A DNA stretch of 64,000 nt from Siphonodentalium dalli (taxonomy: Eukaryota > Mollusca > Scaphopoda > Gadilida > Siphonodentaliidae). The stretch lies in contig CP136063.1 of the NCBI GenBank assembly GCA_032622095.1, positions 180,711,956 to 180,775,955 on the forward strand, in the 5' to 3' direction. Shown here piece by piece: positions 11,721 through 25,029 of this stretch (position 1 is the stretch's first letter; each line of letters begins with the position of its first letter). Position numbers and translations under genes: made by a program. The notes beneath the pieces are model-generated. The model worked only from the letters and a program-made list of their open reading frames with translations, was not told the origin of the DNA and ran no database searches.

Positions 11721-13225
11721 CAAGAGGGTGAATGAAATACACCACAACTTCAATTTTCTGCAATAAACTATCCATTATCAAGAAAATACTTCTTGGTTGG
11801 CGACTATTTACATTTTAAAATGAAGCAAAAATGTGACTTAGTAATCAACACACAGAAAGTCAAATCTGAAACGATGGTCCATGCCTGGTTAGCTATCTCT
11901 CCCGCCAGTCTCCAGTAAAATTATGAACTCCCAATGTAAACAAATGCCCTGGTCACATCTAATGTTCTTGTGATAAATGACATGTCCGTCAGTATAAGTA
12001 TCATTACGCAGCAAGAATTTTGCATTACAAAAACATGAACACGGCCGAAATGCAATGACAGAAGTACCGGTATGGCACATTCCCAGTAAGGAATAGAAAC
12101 ACGCTTGACACGATATCATCAACTAATTTGTCAAATGTTTTTAGCATTGAGTTTTGGAGTTGTTTTTTCACTAAGCTTTCACCGGAATTATCATGCTGTG
12201 CTTTCGTGTAATACGTGTGACATCATGTGGGGCGACAGTTAGACTCAGCCATTTTTCTTGAAGTATCACTATGCAAGGTGAAGGTGACTCGTCCACTGCA
12301 ACATCTATGCACTGACAGTACAAAGTGGTTGCAGTGGAAAAGTCACCTTGTACTCATAGATCAGGTCACGCACTAGCCTCTTGATTAATCAAATGCTCCT
12401 ATTTCAATGAAAACAAAAGTAGTTGTAATTTGGGTTAAGCTTTGGGCTGATTTTCAATCAATATATATCAAAGGATTTGTCTGTCGGTCCGTCTGTCTGT
12501 CCGTCTGTCTGTTAACGATTTTTCACTGAGACCCCTGGACTGATTTCAACTAAATTTGGTGTGGTGACCTGGGGTGACCTGGGGTACCCTGGCAGATGTT
12601 ATCACGGAGTTAGATTTTCAAATTTTTTATTTGAAAACAAATCAATTTAATTTAATTTTTATTTTAAATTATGTTTTGTTTAATTGGGCAATCTAAAAAA
12701 AACAATTTAAAATTTAATTTAAGGCCATCCAAAATTAATTAATTATTTCTCAGGCAATATATTTCTTCAGATCAGGGCTGGAGGGAGGTTTTTTTTTTTT
12801 TTTTATTTCCAAACACAGTGATGAATGACTATTACAATCCTGCATGAGGAGCCTAAATTGAAATACTTGTGATATGTAATGTAATGGCCAACTCCCGCTG
12901 AATATTTTATTGGTCATTTGGCCCAGTGTCAGACCAATGAGACCATGCATCTGTCCTGACAACCATGTTCTTATATTTAATTTGTGTACGATATTTTGAC
13001 TGAAATCAGCATACATAATATACACATCGCTATGAAAATTTCCGGGTTGGGTTGTTCTGATTTCGTGGAATTTGAAACCAGATAAAACAGAATGAAGCGA
13101 AGTAATAACATAAGTGGTTGATGAAGTAAATCTTCCCGCAGTAACATTCTCTCGCAGAAATGATGGAAAAAATTCCCGTTTTCGGATATTGTATTAATTA
13201 GTTTCCACCTTCAGAATGACAGTAC
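11721..13225. repeat. unassigned DNA with GTCT microsatellite and a hairpin
   Basis: A GTCT/GTCC run lies at 12478-12515. A hairpin at about 12276-12358 pairs gtgactcgtccactgcaac with gttgcagtggaaaagtcac. AT-rich simple sequence follows at 12610-12740. No gene was recognised. Confidence 0.5.
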
Positions 13226-14206
13226 AGTAAAACCTCACCAAACTGAACACCCTCGAACAGGCCCTTCTATTCGGTTTAGAGAGGTGTTTGGTTTATAGAA
13301 AATCATTGGAATGTATTGACGTTATTACTAAGAGTAGTTGAAGCACAACCAATCATTATTGAATTTAACTTTATTCAATAAAGTACCGAATAAAATAATA
13401 TAACATAGATAAAACATGGTATAATAAGAATTAAAAAATGGTATATTAAGACATAATACATGTATACAGATAAGACAGTAAACATGGAAAAGAATTTTTT
13501 TACGGTGATTCAAAAATGTCACTGACAATATTAATGTATTGTAATTTTGTACTGTTGAATAAGCGTACCGACGGATTTAATGAGCATGTCTTTGTTCGGT
13601 GAATGCTTTGACCTGGATTATAACAGCAGGACTGTGGTCATATTAGATAACTTTGCTTATTTCACACATTGAGCGAACAATTGTAACTTCACAGAGAATA
13701 GAGCACTGACACTGTGTTTTTACATCAATCATCGCACTGAGGTGGACTCTTATTTTTATGACCACTGTCTAAACAAAAGACTAATGAAGCTCGCTAAAGT
13801 ACATGATGGCAGTGTATTGTCACCAATACAATGTTAATTAACCTGTAACAATGAATGAGCCATCACAAAAACAACCACTCAGAGTTTAATGTAGACCGGA
13901 GATTTAAACTTATAAAGGATCCCCAGTTTTCACCAAAGCCAATAAGATCTCAGCATCAAGTATGTCAAATCAGCACGCGCGTTCGGTTGGTGTCGATATC
14001 CGTGTTCGGATTTCGGATGTAAAAATTAATTTAATCGTTCACTTATGGACTAGAAAAGCAATCTGATGTTTGGAATAGAGAGTTTCTGGTTTATAGAGGT
14101 AATTTATAGTGAGAATGCACTTGGGTGAAATCAGGACTGGACAAATTGTTCGGTATGGAGAGGGATTCGGTTTATAGAGGGTCTGGCTTGGAAAGGTTTT
14201 ACTACA
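13226..14206. mobile_element. pogo/Tigger-like non-autonomous DNA transposon
   Basis: The left end CAGTAAAACCTCACCAAACT and the right end agggtctggcttggaaaggttttact are imperfect inverted repeats, with TA next to the left end. Subterminal copies of cggtttatagaggg and similar occur near both ends. No transposase frame is present. The superfamily call rests on the CAGTAAAACCT end and TA flank only. Confidence 0.6.
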
Positions 14207-14699
14207 TTATATCAACTTTTGAACAGCTTTCCTGGAACGTCTCGTTTTGCCCCCCGAACATGCCGCAATCTACTCAGGAATTTCCCGCTGACGACCGTGA
14301 CATTTAATCATCAAAGGATAGATCTATTTTCTATTTTGTTCATGATTTTTACCCAGTATTGCATCTCTGTGGGCCATTGAAGTAACCCTAGTTATTCATA
14401 AGTTATTAAATTGCACATCTTTTACTGCACAACCTAATTTATAGGTTTCTCTTGTGTTTTTTTGTTGAAAGTCCGCAATGCAATTTTTTGCATCAGCAAT
14501 AAAAATGATCAAGGCGGGCCAAAAAAATCAATGCAGCGTTGCCTGCATGAGAAACAAATATTTAATTGAGGATGCCTAAATTTTTTTTTTTTAAATATCA
14601 AAATGTTTAATCGATAAAAATTTGCAGTGCCACCGCTGAATAAATGCTCTGTCTAAGATTAAAATGAGCTTGAAGAGCCTGTCAGCTAGTAGTAGATAT

Positions 14700-17600
14700 T
14701 TACAGTTAGTCTGGTCGTTGAGACTCGATTTTGAGGTGAACCTAGAACAAATTGTTTACAAGCTGTTTTTGGTGTCATTTTGTCGGGCAGAATCTGCGGA
14801 ACAATATATCCAAATCCGTTAAAATCCGCTTTGGGGAAAATTTTCTACAGCTCGTTGAAATGGGGTCCTATTTATGGCTTTTTGTGTAAATTTTGCTGTT
14901 CCTTATTAGTCTAGTCAATCTGATGGAAAGAAAAACCCAACCGTGAACAAATTACTATGCAATGTCTTTTGGTGTGTTTGAATGTGACTATATCCATATG
15001 ATAACATAACCAAAAATCCCCGTGAATCCCAGGGTGGGAAAATCGTCATTTTTGGGTGAAAAGACAGGAATATGTAAACAAAAATGGTGAAAATTGTAAT
15101 TCTATGTTTGAGAGGTGAAGTTGAACCTATATTAAATTGGTAACAAGCTGTTGTTGGTGTTATCTTGTCGGGCAGAATCTGGGGAACAATATATCCAAAA
15201 TTCGCTTTGGGGGAAATTTTCTACATATCTTTGAAATAGAGTTCTATTTATAGCTTTTTTGTGTCAAGTTTGCAGTTCCTTATTAGTCCAGTCAAACGGA
15301 TGGGTCTTTTTGAGTGTGACTATACTAATATAAAATAACATATCCAAAATCCCCATGAACCAGAATGGGTGTGACTATACTAATATAAAATAACATATCC
15401 AAAATCCCCATGAACCAGAATGGGAAAGTCGTAATTTTTGAGTCAAAATACTGGAATATGTAAAAAAAAAATGGTGAAAATTGGAATTTTTTTAATAAAC
15501 AAATCTGCCAACCATAAATGCTTAGTCGAGTTCCCTGACTGTCAAATGTGACCATATAATAATATATCCAAAATATCCATGCGTTTAATGAAGGAAAACT
15601 CGTTAATTTTTTATAAAAATGAAGAAAATATGTAAGAAAATGGTGAAAATTGGAATTTTTGTCTTGGAACCAGGTCGGCCAAAATGCTTCTCCAGACTAG
15701 GGCCCCAATATTAAACTTGATCCATTTTTTCGTAAGGATGTTTGCTCTAACTAATTTGATGCTAACATGTGGCCGTGAATGTTACGGGGCAATATGGCAC
15801 CAATTTCCTGGAGTGTACTACCATTCACTACAGTGACCTCTAAATGTATTAATGTGACAGAAATCTGCAAAAAAAAACGCATTATTCCTGTTGCCATAGC
15901 ATAATTATGCCTGTCATTTCGTGCATAATTTTACCCTAATACTATAAAATGGCGAATCCTAATCCGTTATAGTAAGTCATATCCCGAGGATTTGACAATC
16001 CGGTGTCTAAACAGTCTTCAAAATGGTATTCCAACTCACACAAAATGAGTGTCACAAGCCACTAAATGAGTGTCTCCATCGACCTGATTAAGGACCCAAT
16101 CCATTCAACGAATGTTCCCAAACCACACCAGTAGTGCTCCATACGTTGCAACCTATGTTCGAAACAACATAATAGGTGTGTCCCAAGCCATACAGTAGCT
16201 AGGTTCCAGAAATATCCAATGAGTGTCCATAACCATCAGATGAATAATACATACAATGAGCACCAATTGAGTGTGTCAAACCACTCAATCAGTGCCCAAA
16301 ACCACACAATGGGTGTACCACGTTACCAAACCATCCATCGGGTGTTCGAAACCACACGATAGGCAGACATCCAATATATAGCCCATGCCATATGTCATAG
16401 AACATACAACTGTCGTCTCAATCCATTCAACTGTAGTGTCCCAAACGGCCCAACCAGTGACCCCAATCGGCCACGCAGTGTCTCAATGCACATAACCAGT
16501 GTCTAAAATCTATAGCGAGTGTCCCAAACCACTCAATGCGAACACTCCGCCCAATTGGGTCCCAAAAAGCATCCAACTGAAGTCACAAATCACCCAGCGG
16601 GTGACCCAAACCATAAAACTAGCATCATAAACCATCCAACAAGTTCCCTATCCACCCAACTGCACAGGACTGGTGTTGCGAACCAACAACCAACTGTCAT
16701 ATCAATACATCTACAATAGTGTACAAAACCCTCCATCGAGTATTTCACACGATCAAGTGAGTTTGTCAAACCATGATCCAAAGAGTTTACCAAAACATAG
16801 TCTGATATATTTGATGGATGGTTTTGCACACTAGTTTGGGACACCTATTAAATGACTGGGACATTCAGTTGGTGGTTTGAGGCACTAGTTAGACGTTTTA
16901 GACACTCCTGCTGGTTTTTATAATCATCGTGTGGCTTGGGACACTCATTGGGTGATTATGGACGCTCATCTGTTGGTTTGGGACACCCATTGGATGGTTT
17001 GTGGTACACACTTGATGATTTGAGACACCCATTTGTGTGGTTTGGGACACCACGTACATGAATTGGACACTCGATGGGTGACATATGGCAATCGTTGGAT
17101 GGTATGGAACACACATTGGGCTGGTGTGGGCACTAATTGGATGGTTTTTGGCACTATTTGGGTGGACTGTGTTACATATTATGTGGTTTGGGACACTCGT
17201 TGGCTGATTTGAATACACCTTCTATGGACTGGGACACTCGCCGATTAATTTGGTATATTATTAAGAAGGCGATTGAGACACCTGTTGTGTGGTTTTACAC
17301 TCCTTAGATGGTTTGGGACACGCGTTAAGTTGTTTTTGAAACTCATTGGATGTATTTCGATACTAGTTTGGTTGCTGTGGACACTCATCAAATTATAGTC
17401 GATACCGGATATGAGAAGATTTAGTTAAAAATCAATGACGAAATAAATATTTTTGAATTTCGATTGCAATATTCGCCGCCATTTTGGGACACTGTAGGGA
17501 AAATTCTCGACATATAGCTGATTATTATCTGATTAGGGTCCGACATCATTTACTGTTGTGCTAGCCATTACATGTTTTTTCGTGTACTTTAACGAAGATT

Positions 17601-18306
17601 CCCAATTATACTACTTTCAGTAGCCATAGTGTCCCTATTTTTGGAAGTGATTGCCTCGTTTCTGCTAAAATGGACACTAGTGGTTCATATCTGACGTATA
17701 ATGAGTATTAAGTACACTGGTGTGTTCGATTTGCGGTTATTCTGGGCATTAAAATAATATTTGATTTTTCTTCAAAATTTAGTACGTACTATCTATTTTG
17801 AATTTGAAGGGCCCAAATTCCCAATCCTCGTGATATGGCTCACAATTATCTGACATTGATTTAAAATTGTGTATATTTGCACAAATGGCCATTTAAACCA
17901 AATTTCTTATAAATGGAAACGATCTGGTGAAATTTAGTGAAAATTGTCCAATTTTACCAATTTCGGTCGCCATTTTGTCCACCATTTTGAATTTTTACAA
18001 TCAAATTGTACACGAAATAACATACGTCTGTCATGGCAACAATAATAATTTGTTTATGTTGCATATTCCTGCCATCTGTATAACTTTAATTTAAATGACA
18101 TTCATGTGTATATATCATAAGAAACGGAAAATCATACATAAAAACACAAATAGGACCTTTTTTTCAAAATGCTCTAGAAAATTTTCCCCAAAGCGGATTT
18201 TAGCGGATTTTGGATATGTTGTTCCCCAGGTTCTGCCCGACAAAATGACACCAAAAACAGCTTGTAAACAATTTGTTCTAGGTCCAATGCTTCAATGACC
18301 AGACTA
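14700..18306. repeat. 3.6-kb fold-back structure with inverted minisatellite core
   Basis: The outer arms at about 14708-14856 and 18176-18306 are reverse complements over roughly 130 bp (agaacaaattgtttacaagc, gtcattttgtcgggcagaat, aagcgga...ttttc). Inside are a partial second copy of the left arm (15120-15240) and a perfect 55-bp tandem duplication (15314-15423). Then comes a degenerate minisatellite that reads in one direction at 16020-16740 (caaaccacacaa-gagtgt) and in the opposite direction at 16810-17400 (gggacactcattggatggtt). Long frames over the core translate the minisatellite and are not genes. Confidence 0.8.
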
Positions 18307-18760
18307 AGTTGGCTGCATGGACAGAGATTTACCCCTATCAGCTATAATTTGGGCTCAAATTATGTACCGATTCACTAAATTAATATTAGATATTCACATT
18401 TTATTGCATATATTAACAATGGTATCCCCCAAGCCCTTTGTTGAGCTTTGGGAATAGGGGTCCCATTCCCAAATCCTTAGCAAAAACCCTTCTTATAATA
18501 ATAGCAGATAGAGTGAATCTTACCAGGTCCACAATCGGCAAACACTATGCATCTCTGAGTCATCATCAACATCAATGACACTAGTCTCCCAAGAAACCTC
18601 CATGGATGTATCATCTTCAATTTTCCTGAAAGTATTAAAAACATATGTAAATTGACAAGTAGAAAAAACAAGAGCTGCCCACGTCCTCAGTGAGTCAGTC
18701 ACGCTTCACCAAATTAGGGATGCAATGATGCGAAGAGTTCACGAGGCAGTGGTTTACATC
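18307..18760. other. unassigned DNA
   Basis: No coding frame, RNA gene or clear repeat was recognised. Confidence 0.4.
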
Positions 18761-18779
18761 CCTTAATGGCCTTATATTA

Positions 18780-19560
18780 TACAGGTTTTCCGCCAGGGGA
18801 AATAAATGAGTCCATATTTCAGCCGTATTGGGGAAACATATAACGCGACTGGGTGACCATGGTTCGTCCTGTCGGGAGAACATTTTGGTATTTGTCACTA
18901 TAAAGTAGTCATTTCCTTGCATCTGAGATACTCATAAATCAACCCATATTATGCAAGTTGATAATTTCTGTGGGTGCATTAATTCTGTTGATGGTCCCCA
19001 GAGCATTGATCATGAAATTATGCACTTGAGACGGCCGTCTAATTGAAGATTAAATAATTGAACAAGTACGAGTTACAGTGTTTACAAATTTATAAGATTC
19101 CAACAGGTATATTTAAACACTAAACGTCTATGCATTGAGAAATAATACCTAGCAAGGAGAATTGAATTAAATATTTCCAAAAATTTCAACAGGTAGTTGC
19201 CATGAAAATGAAACCGAAAGGATATATTCTGCAGGGTTTCTGCTAGGGGTTTGGGAAATGTGGCCGTATTTGGGAAGCACATACCAGGCGGCCTGTCGGG
19301 AGAAAATTTGGATATTTATCACTGAAAAGTATCCATTTCCTTGCACTTGAGACAAAGCAGGAACATTGAAGATTCATGTAGCGGTCGCATTGTAAATATA
19401 GAAGGCCGATGAGTTCCGTCGAGCTCGGTTGCCATGATGCGACCACTCTGGGGGAGGACTCGGGTGAAATTCGGTGAATCTCAAAAAGAACGGGGGAGTA
19501 GTGTAGCGGTCGCATTGTAAATATAGAAGGCCGATGACTTCTCTGCTTGAGAGATCTAGA
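18780..19560. repeat. diverged segmental repeats
   Basis: A segment of about 130 bp (gttttccgcc...cctgtcgggagaa...tttccttgcat) at 18780-18920 recurs diverged at 19228-19350. Separately, gtagcggtcgcattgtaaat occurs at 19379 and 19503, giving a 124-bp direct repeat. The minus-strand frame across 19243-19635 is this repeat read through and is not a recognised protein. Confidence 0.6.
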
Positions 19561-19589
19561 TCTCTTGGTCTCTTTGGGCAATTCCACGG

Positions 19590-20930
19590 TAACAGACGTA
19601 CCAGTCAGATAAAGAAAATAGGTTGAGTGTCTCACTGCCAGAATTGAATGTTTTCAAAGCTCACCCCAAGGTTGTTCATATGATGTATGATAGTCTTATC
19701 CCGTTTGATATTATAGATCATATGGGCTATTAAGACTTCGGTAACGGACATACTCAATGAAATAAAATCCATAGGCCGGGTTGTCTCACTTAAGCCCCAA
19801 ACTCTGTGATGTGTTTCCAGATAGCCATACATTTTATCTATTATAGGGTGGACTGATAGATGTTCTATAATAAAAGCTTGATTTCATGCATGGTTGACCA
19901 CATATCTGCATTGGTGACCATTTGATTCACGGTAACGGACGTACCATGTTTTGGTAAAGGACGTACCTTTCTGAAATGTTGAAACAAAAATGCACCTTCT
20001 GATATAATTGCCCTATTATTTGTGGGTTTTCTATCATAAATAGGCTGTTTACTGATGACAAAACACAAAACAGTCATGCATGAGTGACCACTGTTTCTGC
20101 ATTGATGACCATTTGATTCACGGTAACGGACATTCCATTTATTTTGGTAATGGACGTACCTTTCTGAAATTTTAATAAAAAATGCACCTTCTGATTTGAT
20201 TACGGTACCCCATTATTGGTAGATTTTCTATCAGAAATAGGCTGTTGGCAAATGAAAAACACTTTATATAGTTTGTATACAAGTAATTACAAGTAAGTTT
20301 ATTGTTCTGAAGTTTTTGCCTTTGATTCACATCATACGCAGATATCAAACAGTCTTATTCCCAACAGTTTGAGTGGCAGAGCTGAATATTATTTAGTGTG
20401 ACATTTTAAGTAATGTATTCAGGGTTCCATTCCTAATTTTTATGGAACATATGGCACCTTTTATTTAGATTCTAGTGTATAAAATAACATTTAAAATAAG
20501 AAGAGCTAATGAAAGACAATATTCTGTTTTATATCAAATAAATTTTATATCCATTTATTTCATAACATTTTAATGTTCAAGCTTTTGAATGTTGTTGTCA
20601 TAATTTGATGTCTGGAACCCTGAATACAACTTAATGTTCTTGTGGCTATATATGCAGATAATATGAAATATACAAACCGAATGATTCCACTTGAAAATGA
20701 AAAATATCTTTTTGGTAACGGACGTACCACTTTAGAATGGTAACGGACGTACCAAAATTATTATGCATCGATCTTGTTCACAAATTCTAAACACAAACAA
20801 AGGGCTGAGTTCTGTGATGGGCTCATCTGCCGTCCTTTAAAAATGTGGTTTTTGCCTTTTATATTGTAACCTAAGACTAAGTTATCCAAAATAATTCACC
20901 ATTTTGGTAATGTACATACCAATCAACAAG
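19590..20930. repeat. region studded with the motif GGTAACGGACGTACC
   Basis: The motif or a near match occurs about ten times in 1.3 kb (around 19588, 19739, 19929, 19953, 20120, 20143, 20712, 20739 and 20903). Two occurrences lie within a diverged duplication of about 190 bp (19910-20065 and 20099-20255, starting gaccatttgattcacggtaa). Both orientations of the core ACGGACGTACC/GGTACGTCC were considered; visible copies are in one orientation. Confidence 0.7.
20415..20627. mobile_element. MITE with GTATTCAGGGTTCCA ends
   Basis: The 15-bp ends at 20415-20429 and 20613-20627 are exact complements. The CAGGGTTCC core resembles hAT termini. No 8-bp duplication is apparent. It is inserted within the GGTAACGGACGTACC region. 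Confidence 0.65.
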
Positions 20931-21275
20931 GTGAGAAGTAATTGGAATATGAGGGGAGTTACCTCTCCAAACTGGTATTATTTGACTTGTGATTGCCTGC
21001 GCTTCATAATGAGACATGTATACTTAATTTGATTGTGTTTGATATGATTTCATCAACAATCTTGAAAAGTATACTAAAAATCATAGTTTTTTCTAGAATT
21101 ACATACCCAATGTTCAAGGATGTGAAAAGGTGTGTAAAATGGTTTCGGAGTTAACAAAATTCACATTTTTCTATCCTTTTATATAATGTCTTCAAAAGGG
21201 ACAATGTCAGAAAAAAGCACAATTCTTTTAAAAATTTTGCATTTTTTTCTATCCAACATGGAATTGCCCTCAATT

Positions 21276-21357
21276 CGATGTTCACCGAAGTTGAACATCG
21301 TCGAGCTCGGTTAGTCCTTCATGGATGGGTGACCGGCTTGTGATTTCGGGTGCTGCC
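21276..21357 (+). pseudogene. 5S rRNA-like fragment (3' two-thirds)
   Basis: The order TTCACCGAAGTTGAACATCG, then TCGAGCTCGGTTAGTCCTT, then CATGGATGGGTGACCGGCTT, then TTTCGGGTGCTGCC follows the 3' part of eukaryotic 5S rRNA, including the box C part of the internal promoter. It differs at several helix positions and has an extra base or two (gtccttcatgg). The 5' third is missing. It is more likely a 5S-derived SINE fragment or pseudogene than a functional gene. A short frame follows downstream that I do not recognise. Confidence 0.65.
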
Positions 21358-21599
21358 AACTTTCGGTGCGACTCCTGCACTTCTCTCTCTCTCGTTCTGC
21401 TACATTCATATAGAAACCAAATTAAAACAGATCGTCTTTCTTAGATCTCAAGTTAATGAACTAAAATTAAGTATGCAAGCACAACAGCATACAATGGATA
21501 CAACCACTTTTATAACAGTAGCATTATTAAAAGCCGACATCAAAGACTACCGCAAAAGACAAAATTGTCATGCTGTCTGGCAATAACAGGTGTTAGTTA

Positions 21600-22559
21600 C
21601 ATGTATGTCATGCACGTTCTGCAGGCCTGCTTTCTTTGTATTTTGTTCACAGTATCGGTCAAAACAATTTGTTGTAAAATCAAAAGCCATTCCTCAGACA
21701 GAGATGACCTCATGCTCAAATACGTATAATAGATGATAGATCATTTTGTATTCATTGGATGGGGATCAGTAAATACACTGATAATAACTATTAATATTTT
21801 GTTTTATTTTTAATTAAACATTTCTTTGATACACACCTTGTTTTGAGGAAAAAGGTCTGCACTGTTCGTCGCAGCGACTGCCAATAAAAACTCACCTGTG
21901 TTCATGGTTGTAACTCAGAATTCACCCCCCTCAATGACTTACCGATGTATATTGCGCATTATGGGGGCAAATAGTGGGTCAGAAAGTTTGGATTTATAGA
22001 CAGAAATCTACGGTAAATTAAAATGTGAGAGGCTTATTACTACTAAACATTCGCCCGACAAAGCGTTACCCAGGATGGACTAGACAACTGTGCATGTGGT
22101 CCGCGCTACTGGATATCTACATATATGGCACGAAACGTGAGCATCGAAAACTATATATCCATTTGCCGTACCTTGGCTTATCCGGGTGGGTGACCTACTT
22201 TTGTTATTTATAATTATAGCAAGCGCAGACAATCAAATCGGAAAACAAGTTCTAGTGATTTTCGTAGAATAATAATCACTTTTCATAGTACTAAGACAGA
22301 AAATAATAGAAATTTCATATTTAATCTGTGTTCAAAATTAACTTAAGACCACCGTTAATTAGGGGACCCCAGTAATAGGCAGTATATGATTAGTATGAAT
22401 TTTAGTGACTACCAGTCCCTAAGAATAAGAAAGAATACATGTACAAACAAGAAAACCATAGTCAGAAATGGTAACGCCACCAAGATCATATTATTAACCA
22501 TAAAAATAAATTATAATATAATTATAATATAAACTAGAGGGTTAAAATTCTGGCCTGCA
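21600..22559. other. unassigned DNA
   Basis: No coding frame, RNA gene or clear repeat was recognised. Confidence 0.4.
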
Positions 22560-23000
22560 GAATTTTGATACTTCCATATATATTCCCCATCCCCAATCCC
22601 ATCTAACCATTAACCCTCAACCCACTCCTATCCAATCCTTACCCATACACCACTCCATAACCCTAATATTTCGATAAGCACAAAGTTAATCGTAGCCAAT
22701 CAATAATCATAACCCTTTTCATAGCCCTATCCACATCACTTAACCCTAACCCAATAAAATACCCCGACCATATTCATTACACTCCTGGAAAGTATATCCA
22801 TTGCCATACCTTAGACCATTACCATAACTCTTTCGATAAGCCTAGTGATACATACAACCTAACCAGAACCAAATCCTTTGCATAACACTGTCACCTTTTT
22901 AACATTAACCATATCCACGACTCTAACCCAATTTATAAACCTGCTCCTACCCATAACATTAAACCTAAACAGAACCCTGATCTACACATAATCATAACCC
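22560..23000. repeat. degenerate AACCCT-rich tract, copy 1
   Basis: The strand is strongly C over G, with scattered taaccctaaccc, cataaccct and similar words, including cacttaaccctaacccaata. The same order of words recurs at 25030-25410. Confidence 0.7.
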
Positions 23001-23007
23001 TATCATT

Positions 23008-23569
23008 AAACTTAAAGGTGGATTATCTCTTTGAAAACATATATTATACCGTTATCGGGGGTATAAAATATTAGATATGAGTTGAAGTCCCTGTCCGGAA
23101 ATGCTTCTATAGATTAATATTGATTTTATTTCGAATATCTTCTGGTCTAAACAGGTGTGGTTGTTTAGCTGAAGAACAATAGTGGTTATAGTTACCAGTG
23201 ACCAGAAATTGTATTTGTATTGTGTAATTTTGTCACAAGTTAACGTTAATTAGTCTAATTATCGCTCATAGCTATGGATTAAAACAATACAATCAATCAA
23301 TCTGTGATATTTGACGTTCGTTCCGTAGCTATATGAACAGACTAATGTTCTCTATCGATGTATGCTATCGCCCGAATGGTCTATTCTAAAAATAGATCAA
23401 TAACGTGTCCTAATTAAACATCTCATTTCATAATAAAATTTTCTAAATAAATTCAATATCAGTGGAGAGAAATCTTTCCCGACAAGGGTCTTCAATTCAT
23501 ATTTATTGTTTTAAACCCACAAAATTATTTCAAATTTGTTATTTAAAGAGATAATCCATTGTTAACCCT
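23008..23569. mobile_element. inverted-repeat element with GGATTATCTCTTT ends
   Basis: The left end aaaggtggattatctctttg (23011) is complemented by taaagagataatccattgtt near 23546-23568. The interior is non-coding. The match is imperfect and no target duplication is seen. Confidence 0.55.
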
Positions 23570-23734
23570 TTACATGTACCTACATATATTAATATTATTA
23601 AATTTCCTAGTGTATACAGTCATCCGGGGGTATTTTCCTGTATAACATGTGAATGCATGTAATATCGGGCACTTAATCCTGATTAACTCATTGCGCATTT
23701 ATTTGAAAAGTTAGAAAATTTCACCGAATTTGCG

Positions 23735-24680
23735 CGTGGTTAGTACCCACAACATCCACTCGTCAAATTTGTTCTATCTCGATTCACGATTTCTCCATTT
23801 GTTTTTCCTTTGTGAGATTTACTCGTATTTGCCGAAAGCCTCGACCCACACCGATGCAAGCTCTCTGTTAGACGGATTGCTTTCAAACCACGACAGTCAA
23901 ACTTCCAGGATGTATCTATTATATACCGAGGTACCTGCTAGCGCATTTCACTCGCTCCTTCATTAGCCTGTTTGAATTTGGCGGGAATATTGGAGAATTT
24001 CGAGTTTTTCCAGGCTGTGTTCCTCTGCATGTAGTACGTATTACGCTATATAGCGTCGCCACGAGTAAACCTTTTGCTCTGAAATTTAAGAAATCGCACC
24101 AGAGTTGGGCGTTGATACCCCCTATCACACCCACTCGTCAGCCAAATTGTATCTCCATGTTTGATATTTTGAAGTATTTTTCAACTTTAAGGTTTTTGTT
24201 GGAATTTGCCAATTTGAACCCATCTGAACACGAGCTCTCCGTTGGTCAGGTTGCTTTGTAAGTAGAGCGGTCAAACTTTGGGATATTACCAAATGTATAT
24301 CGACGTACCTGATCCTGCATTACCTCGCTCCTTCATTAACCCAGTCGGATTTGGCGAGAAAAATAGGTTAGTGATACAGCACTTAACAATACCTATTTAC
24401 ATTATAAAGCCTCGCCACGAGTAAACCTCGACCTATGCGCGAATTAAGCAGACACCAATAAGTTGCGCTTGGATACTATCTATCATATCCACTATTCAAA
24501 ATGTTTTTATCTCGATGTTTGATTTTTAGACAATTTTGCCCCCTTTGATTTTCAAAATGTCTGAACCCACCCGAAGCTCGCTCGCTGTTGGGCAGCTGGT
24601 TGCTGTTATAGTAGAGCATTAACCTTGCTCATCAATTAGCCCGTTGTAATTGGCGCCAAACATAGGTAATTTTCTTGTTC
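23735..24680. repeat. three diverged tandem units of about 365 bp
   Basis: Units starting near 23740, 24108 and 24470 share ccactcgtcaaat or a variant, tatctcgatg-ttgat, then agctct-cgttgg, a GTACCTG word, and cgctccttcattagcc-gtt-gaatttggcg. All are non-coding and increasingly degenerate to the right. Confidence 0.65.
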
Positions 24681-25029
24681 ATGCCGTAGATCGGTAACGG
24701 TTGGGACAAGAAACTTATAAATGGTACATTCCAGTCATTCTCCCCATTAGGAATATGCAAAACAAATATTATAGCTCTCTATCAATATATTCTAGTCTGA
24801 GAGGGCGAACAAAGTTAATTTTTGTTTTGCGAAAATGTTCTGCTATTTGCCTCCCCCCCCCCCCAAGATAATTTTCAACCGATAATATAAATGACCCGTC
24901 AATCCGACTGTTCGTCAAACATTATGTCTACGTGTATTGTGTAAACTACTCCTCTCACAGTTTAGAATGTACACAATTTAAACTTAGTGATATTGTGGCC
25001 AATATAAAGCTGATGTGTAACATATATAT

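Noticed and set aside
16519-17218. Frames encoding regular repeats such as VPNHPMS
   Set aside because: They are translations of the inverted minisatellite, open on both strands and in several frames, with no start context or splice support.
19243-19635. 130-codon minus frame
   Set aside because: It spans a 124-bp direct repeat and diverged duplicated sequence; peptide repeats follow the DNA repeat.
21350-21586. 78-codon frame after the 5S-like fragment
   Set aside because: The frame begins within the 5S-like sequence and shows no family motif; possibly SINE body.
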